Below, piece by piece: positions 7,158 to 14,400 of a DNA stretch of 14,613 bases. The notes beneath the pieces are model-generated. The model did no database searches and was not told where the DNA came from. It saw only the letters and a program-made list of their open reading frames with translations. How positions within the stretch are numbered: the first letter of the stretch is position 1; the number at the start of each line of letters is the position of its first letter. The stretch is from Bacteroidota bacterium. GTDB lineage: Bacteria; Bacteroidota; Bacteroidia; Flavobacteriales_F; PHOS-HE28. Where the stretch lies: the NCBI GenBank assembly GCA_023418095.1, contig JAEZDL010000020.1:1-14613 (forward strand). Direction: 5' to 3'. The position numbers and the translations under genes were made by a program.

Positions 7158-9422
7158 ATGCTCCACCGATCGGCCCTTTTCCTTCTCTTTTTCATTCTTG
7201 TTGAAACACTTTCAGCCCAGCATCCTTCGATCCTTCCGAAAGGGCTGGCACCGCACGAGATCGATCTGATCCTGGCATATCGCGAAAGCCGGGCCGGCGT
7301 CGATCGCGGGATCAATACGCCGCCACCAGTGCCAGTGCGAACCATGGCCGAGTGGGAGGAAGTGCAAACGCTGTGCATCACATGGCGCGATTTTCCATCG
7401 ATCCTGAAACAGATCGTGCGGCATGCGAAAGAGGAATGTGAAGTGTTGATCATCTGTGGATCGAGCGGCGGCAATTCCCAAGCATCGATCACCAGTTACC
7501 TGCTCGCGAACAATGCCGGCGGACCGCCGCTGGCGAACATGAACAATATTAGCTTCCGTGTGGCCTCCAGCAACAGCATCTGGATCCGTGATTACGGACC
7601 GGAAACGATGTATTTCAATGAAGTTGATTCACTTGTGCTACTGGATTGGATCTACAATCGCCCGCGGCCTGCGGACGATCTGATCTCCGATGCGATCGGC
7701 CTTCAGAAGGGGATCGCTGTGTTCAGCACCACTCAGGCACCGAACGATCTTGTGCACACCGGTGGCAATTTCATGGCCGATGGTTTCGGAACGGCTTTCT
7801 CCTCCAACCTGGTGATCGAAGAGAACGGACCCGGTGGAAGTTTCAACCAGACTGATCGCACGCCCGCTTCGATCGATGCGCTGATGGGACAGTGGATGGG
7901 CATCGGCGCAGGCCGATATGTGAAGATGAACACGCTGCCTTACGATGGGATCCATCACATCGATATGCATATGAAACTGCTTGACGAGGAAACCCTGCTC
8001 GTGGGGCAATTCCCCACCGGGGTTTCAGATGGGCCGCAGATCGAAGCGAACCTTCAATTCGTATTGAACAATTTCAATTCTGTGTTCGGAACGCCATATG
8101 AAGTCGTGCGGATACCGATGATCCCGAGCACCGGTGGCGCGTATCCGCCGAACGCGAATTATCGCACGTATGCCAACAACATCTTCATCAATGGAACGGT
8201 GCTGGTGCCGACGTATCGCACGCAATACGACACCACCGGATTGCGCATCTTGCGCGAAGCATTGCCGGGTTATAAAGTGATCGGGATCGATTGCGACAAT
8301 GCCGACGGCAACATCATCGCACAAAGTGGTGCGATCCATTGCATCACGAAGACGATCGGCGTGAACGATCCGCTGCTGATCCGCCACCAGCGGCTGCGTG
8401 ACACGGATGATCCATTCAACCCATACACTGTTGAAGCATATATCCGCCACAAGAGCGGGATCGCTTCGGCGCAGGTCCATTGGAGCACGGACACCGCTGC
8501 TGGTTTCAATGCGGTTCCGATGACGGCATCGGGCGGAAATGAATGGAGCGCTGCGATCCCGGCACAACCGGCCGGCACAGACATCTTCTATTACATCAGC
8601 GCCACGGCGAACAACGGCAAGCAGATCACGCGACCGATCGTTGCGCCCGATGGTTGGTGGAAATTCGAGGTATTACCGGGTGTGAGCGGGGTTCCTGTCG
8701 CGGTGAAGGCTTTTCTTGAAGGTGCGTTCGATCAGGCCAGTGGTTTGATGCGCGATGATCTTCGCGTGCAAGGCTTGATCCCGATCGAAGAACCTTATTC
8801 CGATCTCGGTTTCAACATGAATGGCGGGGTTGGAACGACAACCGATCCTTCGGTTCTTTCAGTGAGCGGGAACAACGCGATCGTGGATTGGGTCGTTGTT
8901 GAACTCCGATCCGCGGGATCGCCCGGAACGGTGATAAGCACGCGCACGGCTTTGATGCAGCGCGATGGTGATGTGGTGGCAGCCAATGCTGGAACGCTGA
9001 CGTTCGCTGTCGCGCCGGGGAATTATCACGTGGCGATCAGGCACAGGAATCATCTTGGATGCATGACGGCTTCGCCGATCGCGCTTTCCAACCCACCGGT
9101 CACGATCGATCTTACTTCTCCTTCAACTGCGCTTTGGGGTACGAATGCACAGAAGACGATCGGATCGGTGCGCGCGCTTTGGGCCGGAAATGTAAATGCT
9201 GATGCAGTGATGAAATACACCGGTTCAGGGAACGATCGCGATCCGATCCTGCTGCGCGTTGGCGGGTTGATCCCCACGAACACTGTGGCCGGTTATCATC
9301 CCGAGGATGTGAACTTGAACGGGATGGTTTCCTACACGGGAGCTTCCAACGATCGCGATCCGATCCTGTTGAACATCGGCGGAGTGATCCCAACAAATAC
9401 ACGGATCCAACAAATTCCGTGA
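7158..9422 (+). CDS. Secreted agmatine/peptidylarginine deiminase-family protein with dockerin-like tail
   Basis: A 754-residue exported protein. Signal peptide at 1-20 (LFLLFFILVETLSA). Residues about 25-405 are a PAD_porph-type deiminase domain: D145 in WIRDYG, R168/R170 in YNRPRP, NDLVHTGGNFMADG (196-209), H267 and D269 in HHIDMH, and putative nucleophile C395 in GAIHCITK. The full catalytic set is present, so activity is expected: hydrolysis of a guanidinium group, giving citrulline or carbamoyl-putrescine plus ammonia. Residues about 410-505 form an Ig-like module (VHWSTDTAAGF to GWWKFEV). Residues about 513-665 are a further beta-rich module (VKAFLEGAFD, AIVDWVVVELR, NYHVAIRHRNHLG) seen in other Bacteroidota surface proteins, and 678-748 hold two dockerin-like repeats. 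There is no obvious T9SS tail. ATG 7158 gives the signal peptide at the N-terminus. A paralogue follows 77 bases downstream. Confidence 0.88.
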   Translation: MLHRSALFLLFFILVETLSAQHPSILPKGLAPHEIDLILAYRESRAGVDRGINTPPPVPVRTMAEWEEVQTLCITWRDFPSILKQIVRHAKEECEVLIICGSSGGNSQASITSYLLANNAGGPPLANMNNISFRVASSNSIWIRDYGPETMYFNEVDSLVLLDWIYNRPRPADDLISDAIGLQKGIAVFSTTQAPNDLVHTGGNFMADGFGTAFSSNLVIEENGPGGSFNQTDRTPASIDALMGQWMGIGAGRYVKMNTLPYDGIHHIDMHMKLLDEETLLVGQFPTGVSDGPQIEANLQFVLNNFNSVFGTPYEVVRIPMIPSTGGAYPPNANYRTYANNIFINGTVLVPTYRTQYDTTGLRILREALPGYKVIGIDCDNADGNIIAQSGAIHCITKTIGVNDPLLIRHQRLRDTDDPFNPYTVEAYIRHKSGIASAQVHWSTDTAAGFNAVPMTASGGNEWSAAIPAQPAGTDIFYYISATANNGKQITRPIVAPDGWWKFEVLPGVSGVPVAVKAFLEGAFDQASGLMRDDLRVQGLIPIEEPYSDLGFNMNGGVGTTTDPSVLSVSGNNAIVDWVVVELRSAGSPGTVISTRTALMQRDGDVVAANAGTLTFAVAPGNYHVAIRHRNHLGCMTASPIALSNPPVTIDLTSPSTALWGTNAQKTIGSVRALWAGNVNADAVMKYTGSGNDRDPILLRVGGLIPTNTVAGYHPEDVNLNGMVSYTGASNDRDPILLNIGGVIPTNTRIQQIP
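9189..9401 (+). repeat. Two dockerin-like repeats in the first deiminase gene
   Basis: Residues 678-709 and 717-748 align as repeats: an N/D-VN-x-N/D loop, K/S-YTG, NDRDPIL, then I/V-GG-L/V-IPTNT. The pattern resembles EF-hand-like calcium loops of dockerins (DVNxDG). The first copy is degenerate (NVNADA), the second closer to consensus (DVNLNG). The matching DNA is 9189-9284 and 9306-9401. Confidence 0.7.
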
Positions 9423-9475
9423 TCGGGAAGCCAACGATGGCGGCCGGATCGAACCATTCGTAACTGCGATCACTG

Positions 9476-9483
9476 TAGCTTTG
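9476..9483 (+). promoter_or_regulatory. Bacteroidota -7 promoter element TAGCTTTG
   Basis: A perfect TAnnTTTG match 24 bases before the ATG at 9500, in the 77-base gap between the two deiminase genes. It implies that the second gene has its own promoter with a short leader, though read-through from the first is also possible because no terminator is visible in the gap. Confidence 0.5.
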
Positions 9484-9499
9484 ATCGTTCACACTTTCC

Positions 9500-11278
9500 A
9501 TGAAGCATCTTCCACTTCTTTTCCTCTCTCTCCTGATCACGATCCCGGCGTTGCAAGCGCAGCACGATCAATTGCCCAAAGGCCTTGCGCCGCACGAGGT
9601 CCCTCTGATCCCCGGATATCGCGATTCACGCGCAAATGCATCGCGTGGCATCACCGCTCCGCCCGATTTTCCGGTGCGCACGATGGCAGAATGGGAGGAA
9701 GTTCAAAGCCTGGTGGTGACCTGGCGCAGTTATCCCGAGATCCTGAAACAGATCGTGCGTCATGCGAAGGAGGAATGCGAAGTGATCATCGTTTGTGAGG
9801 ACGAAGGTGATGTGATCGGTTATCTGCAGAACGACCTGTACGGCGGCCCGATCGATGATCTCACCAACATCACGTTCCTCAACGCAGAAAGCAACAGCAT
9901 CTGGGTGCGCGATTACGGCATGGAGACGATCTACCGCAACGAGGTGGATACCCTGATGCTGCTGGATTGGATCTACAACCGCCCACGGCCGGATGATGAT
10001 GCGCTGAGCGATGCGATCGCACAGCACATGGGCCTTCCGATCTACAGCACTACCGCCGCGCCTAACGATCTGGTGCATACAGGCGGAAATTTCATGGCCG
10101 ATGGTTTCGGCACCGCGTTCAGCTCGAAACTGGTGTTGGACGAGAATGGACCTTCGGGCGATTTCAACCAGACCGTGAAGGATCAGGCGCAGGTGGAAGC
10201 GATCATGAGTGATTTCATGGGCATCGATCCGGGGCGATACATTCTTATGGAAACCCTTCCATACGATGAGATCCATCACATCGACATGCATATGAAGTTG
10301 CTGGATGAGGAAACCTTGCTCGTGGGGGAATTCCCGGCTGGGTTGAGCGATGGTCCTCAGATCGAAGCGAACATCGGGTTCATCAACGGGTACAATTCGG
10401 TGTTCGGAACACCGTATGAATTTGTGCGCATTCCAATGCCGCCGAGCACCGGTGGGAATTTCCCGCCGAACGCCAGCTACCGCACCTACGCGAACAACAT
10501 CTTCATCAACGGCACTGTGCTCGTGCCGACATACCGCACCGAGTATGATACCACAGGACTTCGAATTCTTCGCGAGTCGCTGCCCGGGTACAACGTGATC
10601 GGGATCGATTGCGACGGCCAGGATGCGAACATCATCAGCGCGAGCGGTGCGATCCACTGTATCACCAAAACGATCGGCGTTGAAGATCCGCTGTTGATCC
10701 GTCACCAGCGTCTGCGCGACACGTACGAGACGGTTCTTCCTTATGAAGTGAACGCGTACATCCGCCACCGCAGCGGGATCGCTTCGGCCCGTGTCCATTG
10801 GACCACGGACACCACGCAGGCATTTGCTTCAATTGAAATGACCGCACTTGCCGGAAACGAATGGACGGCTTCGATCCCAGCGCAACCGGCCGGAACGGAG
10901 ATCTTCTACTATATTGAAGGTGAAGCGAACAACGGCAAAGTGCAGGTGCGCCCGATCGTCGCGCCGGAAGGCTGGTGGAAGTTCGACGTTCTTGATCTCA
11001 CCGCGAATATTCCTGATGTCGCCGGGCCAGCGATCGTGGAGGTTTTCCCGAATCCCACCTCTTCCCTGGTCATGGCGACGATCGAAGGCACCGGTGATCA
11101 GAATGTGAGCATTTCATTGCACGATGCGCTGGGACGTGAAGTGATGCGGATCCACAACGGAAGGATGCCTGCGGATGGTCGTGTTTTCGCCGATCTGAGC
11201 TATTTGAGCGAAGGTGCGTATTTGATCGTGGTGGAGAATCGCAATGGCCGCCAAGTGAGCAAGGTGGTGAAGCGGTGA
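9500..11278 (+). CDS. Secreted PPAD-like deiminase with T9SS sorting domain
   Basis: A 592-residue paralogue of the preceding protein, about three quarters identical by eye across the deiminase domain. Signal peptide 1-20 (LPLLFLSLLITIPALQA). Deiminase domain about 25-398: D138 in WVRDYG, R161/R163 in YNRPRP, H260 and D262 in HHIDMH, and putative nucleophile C387 in GAIHCITK. An Ig-like module follows at about 403-497. Residues 513-592 are a T9SS type A sorting domain (VEVFPNPTSS, DALGREV, GAYLIVVENRNGRQ). This order is that of P. gingivalis PPAD, which citrullinates C-terminal arginines of surface and host peptides. The spacing of the aspartate and the two arginines is close to what I recall for PPAD D130, R152 and R154. 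The peptide substrate is inferred; free agmatine remains possible. Export points to action outside the cell. Confidence 0.9.
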   Translation: MKHLPLLFLSLLITIPALQAQHDQLPKGLAPHEVPLIPGYRDSRANASRGITAPPDFPVRTMAEWEEVQSLVVTWRSYPEILKQIVRHAKEECEVIIVCEDEGDVIGYLQNDLYGGPIDDLTNITFLNAESNSIWVRDYGMETIYRNEVDTLMLLDWIYNRPRPDDDALSDAIAQHMGLPIYSTTAAPNDLVHTGGNFMADGFGTAFSSKLVLDENGPSGDFNQTVKDQAQVEAIMSDFMGIDPGRYILMETLPYDEIHHIDMHMKLLDEETLLVGEFPAGLSDGPQIEANIGFINGYNSVFGTPYEFVRIPMPPSTGGNFPPNASYRTYANNIFINGTVLVPTYRTEYDTTGLRILRESLPGYNVIGIDCDGQDANIISASGAIHCITKTIGVEDPLLIRHQRLRDTYETVLPYEVNAYIRHRSGIASARVHWTTDTTQAFASIEMTALAGNEWTASIPAQPAGTEIFYYIEGEANNGKVQVRPIVAPEGWWKFDVLDLTANIPDVAGPAIVEVFPNPTSSLVMATIEGTGDQNVSISLHDALGREVMRIHNGRMPADGRVFADLSYLSEGAYLIVVENRNGRQVSKVVKR

Positions 11279-11336
11279 TCTGGCTTTTCGATCCGGGATC
11301 GCACCCGAGCATCTGCCTCGATCCGATCTATCATTC

Positions 11337-11343
11337 TACCTTG
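11337..11343 (+). promoter_or_regulatory. Possible promoter element TACCTTG
   Basis: A TAnnTTG variant 15 bases before the ATG at 11352, the same spacing as the perfect element at 4497. It would make the methyltransferase mRNA almost leaderless. It is weak on its own; the support comes from the repeated spacing. Confidence 0.3.
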
Positions 11344-11351
11344 CGCGCCGC

Positions 11352-12131
11352 ATGAAGCAGGCGATCATCAACCTCAGCAAGAAGTACATTCCGCACGATG
11401 TACGGTTGCTGTTGCGTCGCTTGAATTGGAAGCGGCTGTATGTTGCGCAATCGCTGTTCAACAACGGATCTGCGGAGGTCTTTTGCCCGATCGAAGAGCG
11501 GATGTACAAGCGGTTCATCGCCAGGAAAGGCGATCGGCTTAGTCCTGGGAACGGCGCACACAGCCGCCAGCGGCTGGTGTGGCATTTCCTGAAACACCGG
11601 ATCGGGATCCTTTCAAAACCGATGAAAGTGTTGCACATCGCGCCGGAGCTCGCGTTCATGCGGATCCTTCAACAGCAAAAGCACCTGGATTATCTGCCTG
11701 GCGACAAGATGGTGGCTGGTTATAGCGATCAAAAAGGTGTGCGCAACCTGGATCTCACTGCGCTCGATCTGGAAAGCGATCGCTTCGATCTGCTGATCTG
11801 CAATCACGTTCTTGAACACATTCCCGATGATGCCGCTGCGATGCGCGAGATGCATCGCGTTCTTAAGAAAGGCGGAAAGGCGGTGATCACCGTTCCGATC
11901 GATGAGAAATTGCAGCGGACATTCGAGGATCCGACGATCTCTTCACCGGCCGATCGGAAGAAGCATTTCGGCCAATGGGATCATGTGCGTTTCTATTCGT
12001 TGGATATAAAGGATCGTCTTGAAAAGGCTGGTTTCACAGTGGATGTGGTCCGTTACGGCAGGGAGTTCACGAAGCAGGAGTACGATCGCTTCGGCTTCTG
12101 CGACGATCCGATCTTCGTGGCCACGAAGTGA
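11352..12131 (+). CDS. Class I SAM-dependent methyltransferase
   Basis: A 259-residue cytoplasmic protein. Residues about 91-185 form the Rossmann methyltransferase core: VLHIAPE (93-99) stands in the place of the glycine-rich SAM motif I, as in a Bacteroidota group of these enzymes, then FDLLICNHVLEHIPDD (145-160) and LKKGGKAVITVPI. The tail FEDPTISSPADRKKHFGQWDHVRFYS is characteristic of that group. Members I recall carry an N-terminal zinc ribbon with two CPxC-type pairs; here only C45 (VFCPIEER) remains and the second pair reads LSPGNGAHSRQR, so metal binding is probably lost. The substrate is unknown. Its stop codon abuts the stop of the convergent barrel gene with no gap. The gene follows the deiminases by 73 bases on the same strand, but nothing in the sequence links their functions. 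Confidence 0.88.
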   Translation: MKQAIINLSKKYIPHDVRLLLRRLNWKRLYVAQSLFNNGSAEVFCPIEERMYKRFIARKGDRLSPGNGAHSRQRLVWHFLKHRIGILSKPMKVLHIAPELAFMRILQQQKHLDYLPGDKMVAGYSDQKGVRNLDLTALDLESDRFDLLICNHVLEHIPDDAAAMREMHRVLKKGGKAVITVPIDEKLQRTFEDPTISSPADRKKHFGQWDHVRFYSLDIKDRLEKAGFTVDVVRYGREFTKQEYDRFGFCDDPIFVATK

Positions 12132-12920
12132 TCAGAGTTCACGCGCTTTCCGGCGTTGTCCCTGGCGCTCATCATCATCATGGAAATAGTAGCGCAGGTC
12201 CAGCGTGAGATATGTTCCATTCAGCGCGGTGCGCATTGAATACGGAAAGAAGTTCGGTGCGTAGTACGTGAATTCCGCCACTGCCATGTCGTTGAACGGC
12301 CGGTGGTAGCTCGCGCCGAGGTAGAAGATCCCCGACTTATCGGTGCGGTATTCAACACCCATGTTCCCCAAGATCCCGAAACGCACCCAATCATACCGGA
12401 AGATGTAGATGCGGCCCTTCTCCACGTCGCGCTGCACATCGCTCGGATACATGTCTATCGAGGCGCCAAGCGCCGCATTCATCCAGGTGCGTTGCCCCAG
12501 CCGGATGTAGACAAGGCCTTGAACGGGGATCTCGTAACCAGTGAATCGCACCCGATCGCTTCCCACATAGCCGCTTGTATCGTTCACTAACGTGAAGTCG
12601 TAAGCTCTTCGGATCTGGCTGATGCCTGTCTCGAACGAGATCGAATTGGTGATCCCAACGCGAACGTTCATCCCGAATGCGAAACCACCTTTCAACTCGA
12701 TCTCACCTTTCAGATCGGGACGTTCCACCACGGTAAGTGGATCGAAGAATACCAGCGGGATCACGGGCTTCAGCTGAATGCCGAAACGCGTTGAATTCTC
12801 TTGCGCAGGACAGAGGATCGCGAAAAAGAAGGAAGTGATCAGAATTCCCGATCGGCCGAAACGAGCAGTTGCTGTCCGGCGCGAAGCACGGATCTTTTCG
12901 ATATGCCGTTCAGTTCGCAA
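12132..12920 (-). CDS. Outer-membrane beta-barrel (porin-family-like) protein
   Basis: Up to 262 residues. A hydrophobic segment ILITSFFFAILCPAQ, ending at an AQ-type cleavage site near residues 26-40, is followed by alternating amphipathic strands (FGMNVRVGITNSISFETGISQI, YEIPVQGLVYIRLG, TYLTLDLRYYFHDDD), as in Bacteroidota outer-membrane barrels of about eight strands. No ligand is evident. The start is uncertain. TTG 12920 gives an arginine-rich 24-residue leader and an 82-base overlap with the M23 gene upstream. A CTG at 12843-12841 would overlap the M23 stop as CTGA, like the ATGA couplings elsewhere here, but leaves a short uncharged signal peptide. No ATG or GTG exists before the hydrophobic segment. 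The gene is probably co-transcribed with the M23 peptidase. Confidence 0.8.
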   Translation of the reverse strand: MRTERHIEKIRASRRTATARFGRSGILITSFFFAILCPAQENSTRFGIQLKPVIPLVFFDPLTVVERPDLKGEIELKGGFAFGMNVRVGITNSISFETGISQIRRAYDFTLVNDTSGYVGSDRVRFTGYEIPVQGLVYIRLGQRTWMNAALGASIDMYPSDVQRDVEKGRIYIFRYDWVRFGILGNMGVEYRTDKSGIFYLGASYHRPFNDMAVAEFTYYAPNFFPYSMRTALNGTYLTLDLRYYFHDDDERQGQRRKAREL

Positions 12921-13972
12921 AGCGATTCGATGCTCGTTCCATACTGCTGGGCGATGCCGTAAAGATGATCACCTTTTTGCACCGTATGGAAACGCGTTCC
13001 CAGCGGATACGCCGCATAGCTCCAACGGGTTTTCTTCAATACCAGTACGTCGCAGGAAAGGCTTCCCGAGGAAAGGTCGATGAAGCGCGACGGATCGATC
13101 GGGATCCCCTTGAAACGGACCTCCAAATGAAGATGGCTGCCGAAACTGCGGCCCGTGTTACCCCCAAGACCGATCACCTGGCCGGCATCAACGATGTCGC
13201 CTGCGTTCACCTTGATCCGATGCAGGTGCGCGTAGTAAGTCTCCAGCCCGTTGTAATGGCGGATCACCACAAGTTTGCCGAAACTGCCGAACGTGCCTGC
13301 ATAGCGGATAACGCCCGGGAACATCGAGGCGACGGCTTCGCCGGTATTCAGATCGAGATCGATGCCGTTGTGGTTGCGGCCATCGCGCCAGCCGAAACGT
13401 GATGTGCAAACCCCGGGAACCGGCAACGAGAATCCGCAGTTCGCATCCTGATCCACCAGGCGGACCAGCAACACGCTGTCCTGCGCGCTCAATTCAGGTC
13501 CGTAGCAATTCGGCCGATCGGTGATCCACGCGCCGTACAGATCATGCCCGGGGATGTGGTGATCATGGTCCCAGGCCACATAGCTCGCTTCATCCACCGA
13601 AGCCTGGCTGGGCATTTCGCTCATGTACAGGTTGATCTCGTTGATCAACGCGTAGGGCACTGTTTCCAGATCGAAGAGCGAATCGATCAGCATGCTCATC
13701 TGCATGTCGTCCATGCTGCGGATCTGCTGGAAGAGCTTCAGATCGCGTATCAGATCGGTGGGAACGGGATCGAGCGAGCAGAGTGAATCCAGCAGCTGTT
13801 CGAGCACTTCGTCGGTCAGCACCACGGCGCCATCCAGAAGCTTTTCGCCTCCGTATTGCACCACCGCCGCAACGGTGTCTGGTTCGTAAGTAATGTACTG
13901 GTCCTGAGAGAATAAGGACGATGATAGCGCCAACGCGAAAAGCGTGGTCAGGGCTGCGGTGATCCTGTTCAT
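12839..13972 (-). CDS. M23 family metallopeptidase with LysM domain
   Basis: A 377-residue exported peptidoglycan endopeptidase. Signal peptide 1-22 (LTTLFALALSSSLFSQ). Residues about 185-297 are the M23 (LytM/lysostaphin-type) domain: H201 and D205 in HNGID, H249 in YYAHLH, and H280/H282 in SHLHLEV. The zinc ligands H201, D205, H282 and the catalytic H249 are all present, so it should cleave cross-link peptides rather than act as a degenerate activator. Residues 328-372 are one LysM domain (HTVQKGDHLYGIAQQYG to GQQLLV) for glycan binding. Residues about 30-175 match nothing I recognise and contain a 35-residue internal repeat. A 7-bp hairpin sits just before the ATG. The 3' end overlaps the beta-barrel gene. 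Confidence 0.94.
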   Translation of the reverse strand: MNRITAALTTLFALALSSSLFSQDQYITYEPDTVAAVVQYGGEKLLDGAVVLTDEVLEQLLDSLCSLDPVPTDLIRDLKLFQQIRSMDDMQMSMLIDSLFDLETVPYALINEINLYMSEMPSQASVDEASYVAWDHDHHIPGHDLYGAWITDRPNCYGPELSAQDSVLLVRLVDQDANCGFSLPVPGVCTSRFGWRDGRNHNGIDLDLNTGEAVASMFPGVIRYAGTFGSFGKLVVIRHYNGLETYYAHLHRIKVNAGDIVDAGQVIGLGGNTGRSFGSHLHLEVRFKGIPIDPSRFIDLSSGSLSCDVLVLKKTRWSYAAYPLGTRFHTVQKGDHLYGIAQQYGTSIESLCELNGISKRSVLRAGQQLLVSADREF

Positions 13973-13974
13973 CG

Positions 13975-13996
13975 GCCTCTTGTACGCAAAAGAGGC
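13975..13996 (-). other. 7-bp hairpin immediately upstream of the M23 start
   Basis: On the plus strand GCCTCTT (13975-13981) pairs with AAGAGGC (13990-13996) around an 8-base loop. It ends two bases before the start codon of the M23 gene. It could limit ribosome access or act as a processing site. No T tract follows, so it is a poor terminator for the genes upstream. Confidence 0.5.
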
Positions 13997-14052
13997 TGGC
14001 GAAGATATCCGCCTGATCCAAAGCCGGTAGCGGATCCGACGAACCGCTTGAA

Positions 14053-14067
14053 CGATCCGGCGGATCG
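14053..14067. other. 15-base inverted repeat in the gap before the M23 gene
   Basis: CGATCCG and CGGATCG flank a single central base. The gap 13973-14070 also carries other GATC words. An operator or a by-product of the window-wide GATC enrichment are both possible; the latter is more economical. Confidence 0.35.
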
Positions 14068-14070
14068 CCG

Positions 14071-14397
14071 TTACGATCGGTTCAAGGAACCGACCACTGC
14101 CAGAATGATCGCTGCGGCCACGAAAATGAAGATGAACCAGCGGAAGATCGGATCGCTGATGAACGGTTGCCGGTGCCGGCCCAGCACAATGTAGTTCACT
14201 TCCACCGCCCGTTCGCGGAACTGCTTCTTCACCCCGATCAGAAAAGGCGGCCCACCGGAATCATCGGCCTCGAAAGGGATCGCTTTCATCGTGAGCCCAT
14301 CCATGAACTCACCGGCCATCTGCAAGGTCGGGAAGTTGAACACCATGTACCGGTGATCGGATGGATGATCCTCGAAATTCGTAAGGTTCAAGCGCAT
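14071..14397 (-). CDS. Small protein with C-terminal membrane anchor, function unknown
   Basis: A 108-residue protein starting at ATG 14397 (MRLNLTNFEDHPSDHRYMVFNFP). The first 80 residues are soluble and mixed, and residues about 85-104 form a single hydrophobic segment (FRWFIFIFVAAAIILAVVG) with a five-residue tail, so the soluble part probably faces the cytoplasm as in tail-anchored proteins. No family is recognised. It begins 3 bases after the nitroreductase stop on the same strand, so the two are likely co-transcribed. Confidence 0.75.
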   Translation of the reverse strand: MRLNLTNFEDHPSDHRYMVFNFPTLQMAGEFMDGLTMKAIPFEADDSGGPPFLIGVKKQFRERAVEVNYIVLGRHRQPFISDPIFRWFIFIFVAAAIILAVVGSLNRS

Positions 14398-14400
14398 CGA

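Noticed and set aside
9626..10798. 390-residue open frame antisense to the second deiminase, with a similar one at 8025-8567 antisense to the first
   Set aside because: The two resemble each other only because the sense genes are paralogues. No signal, domain or promoter is seen; GATC palindromes and codon bias keep the antisense frame open.
11290..11303. CGATCC/GGATCG as a terminator after the second deiminase
   Set aside because: The loop would be too small for the full stem, there is no T run, and GATC palindromes are common by chance here.
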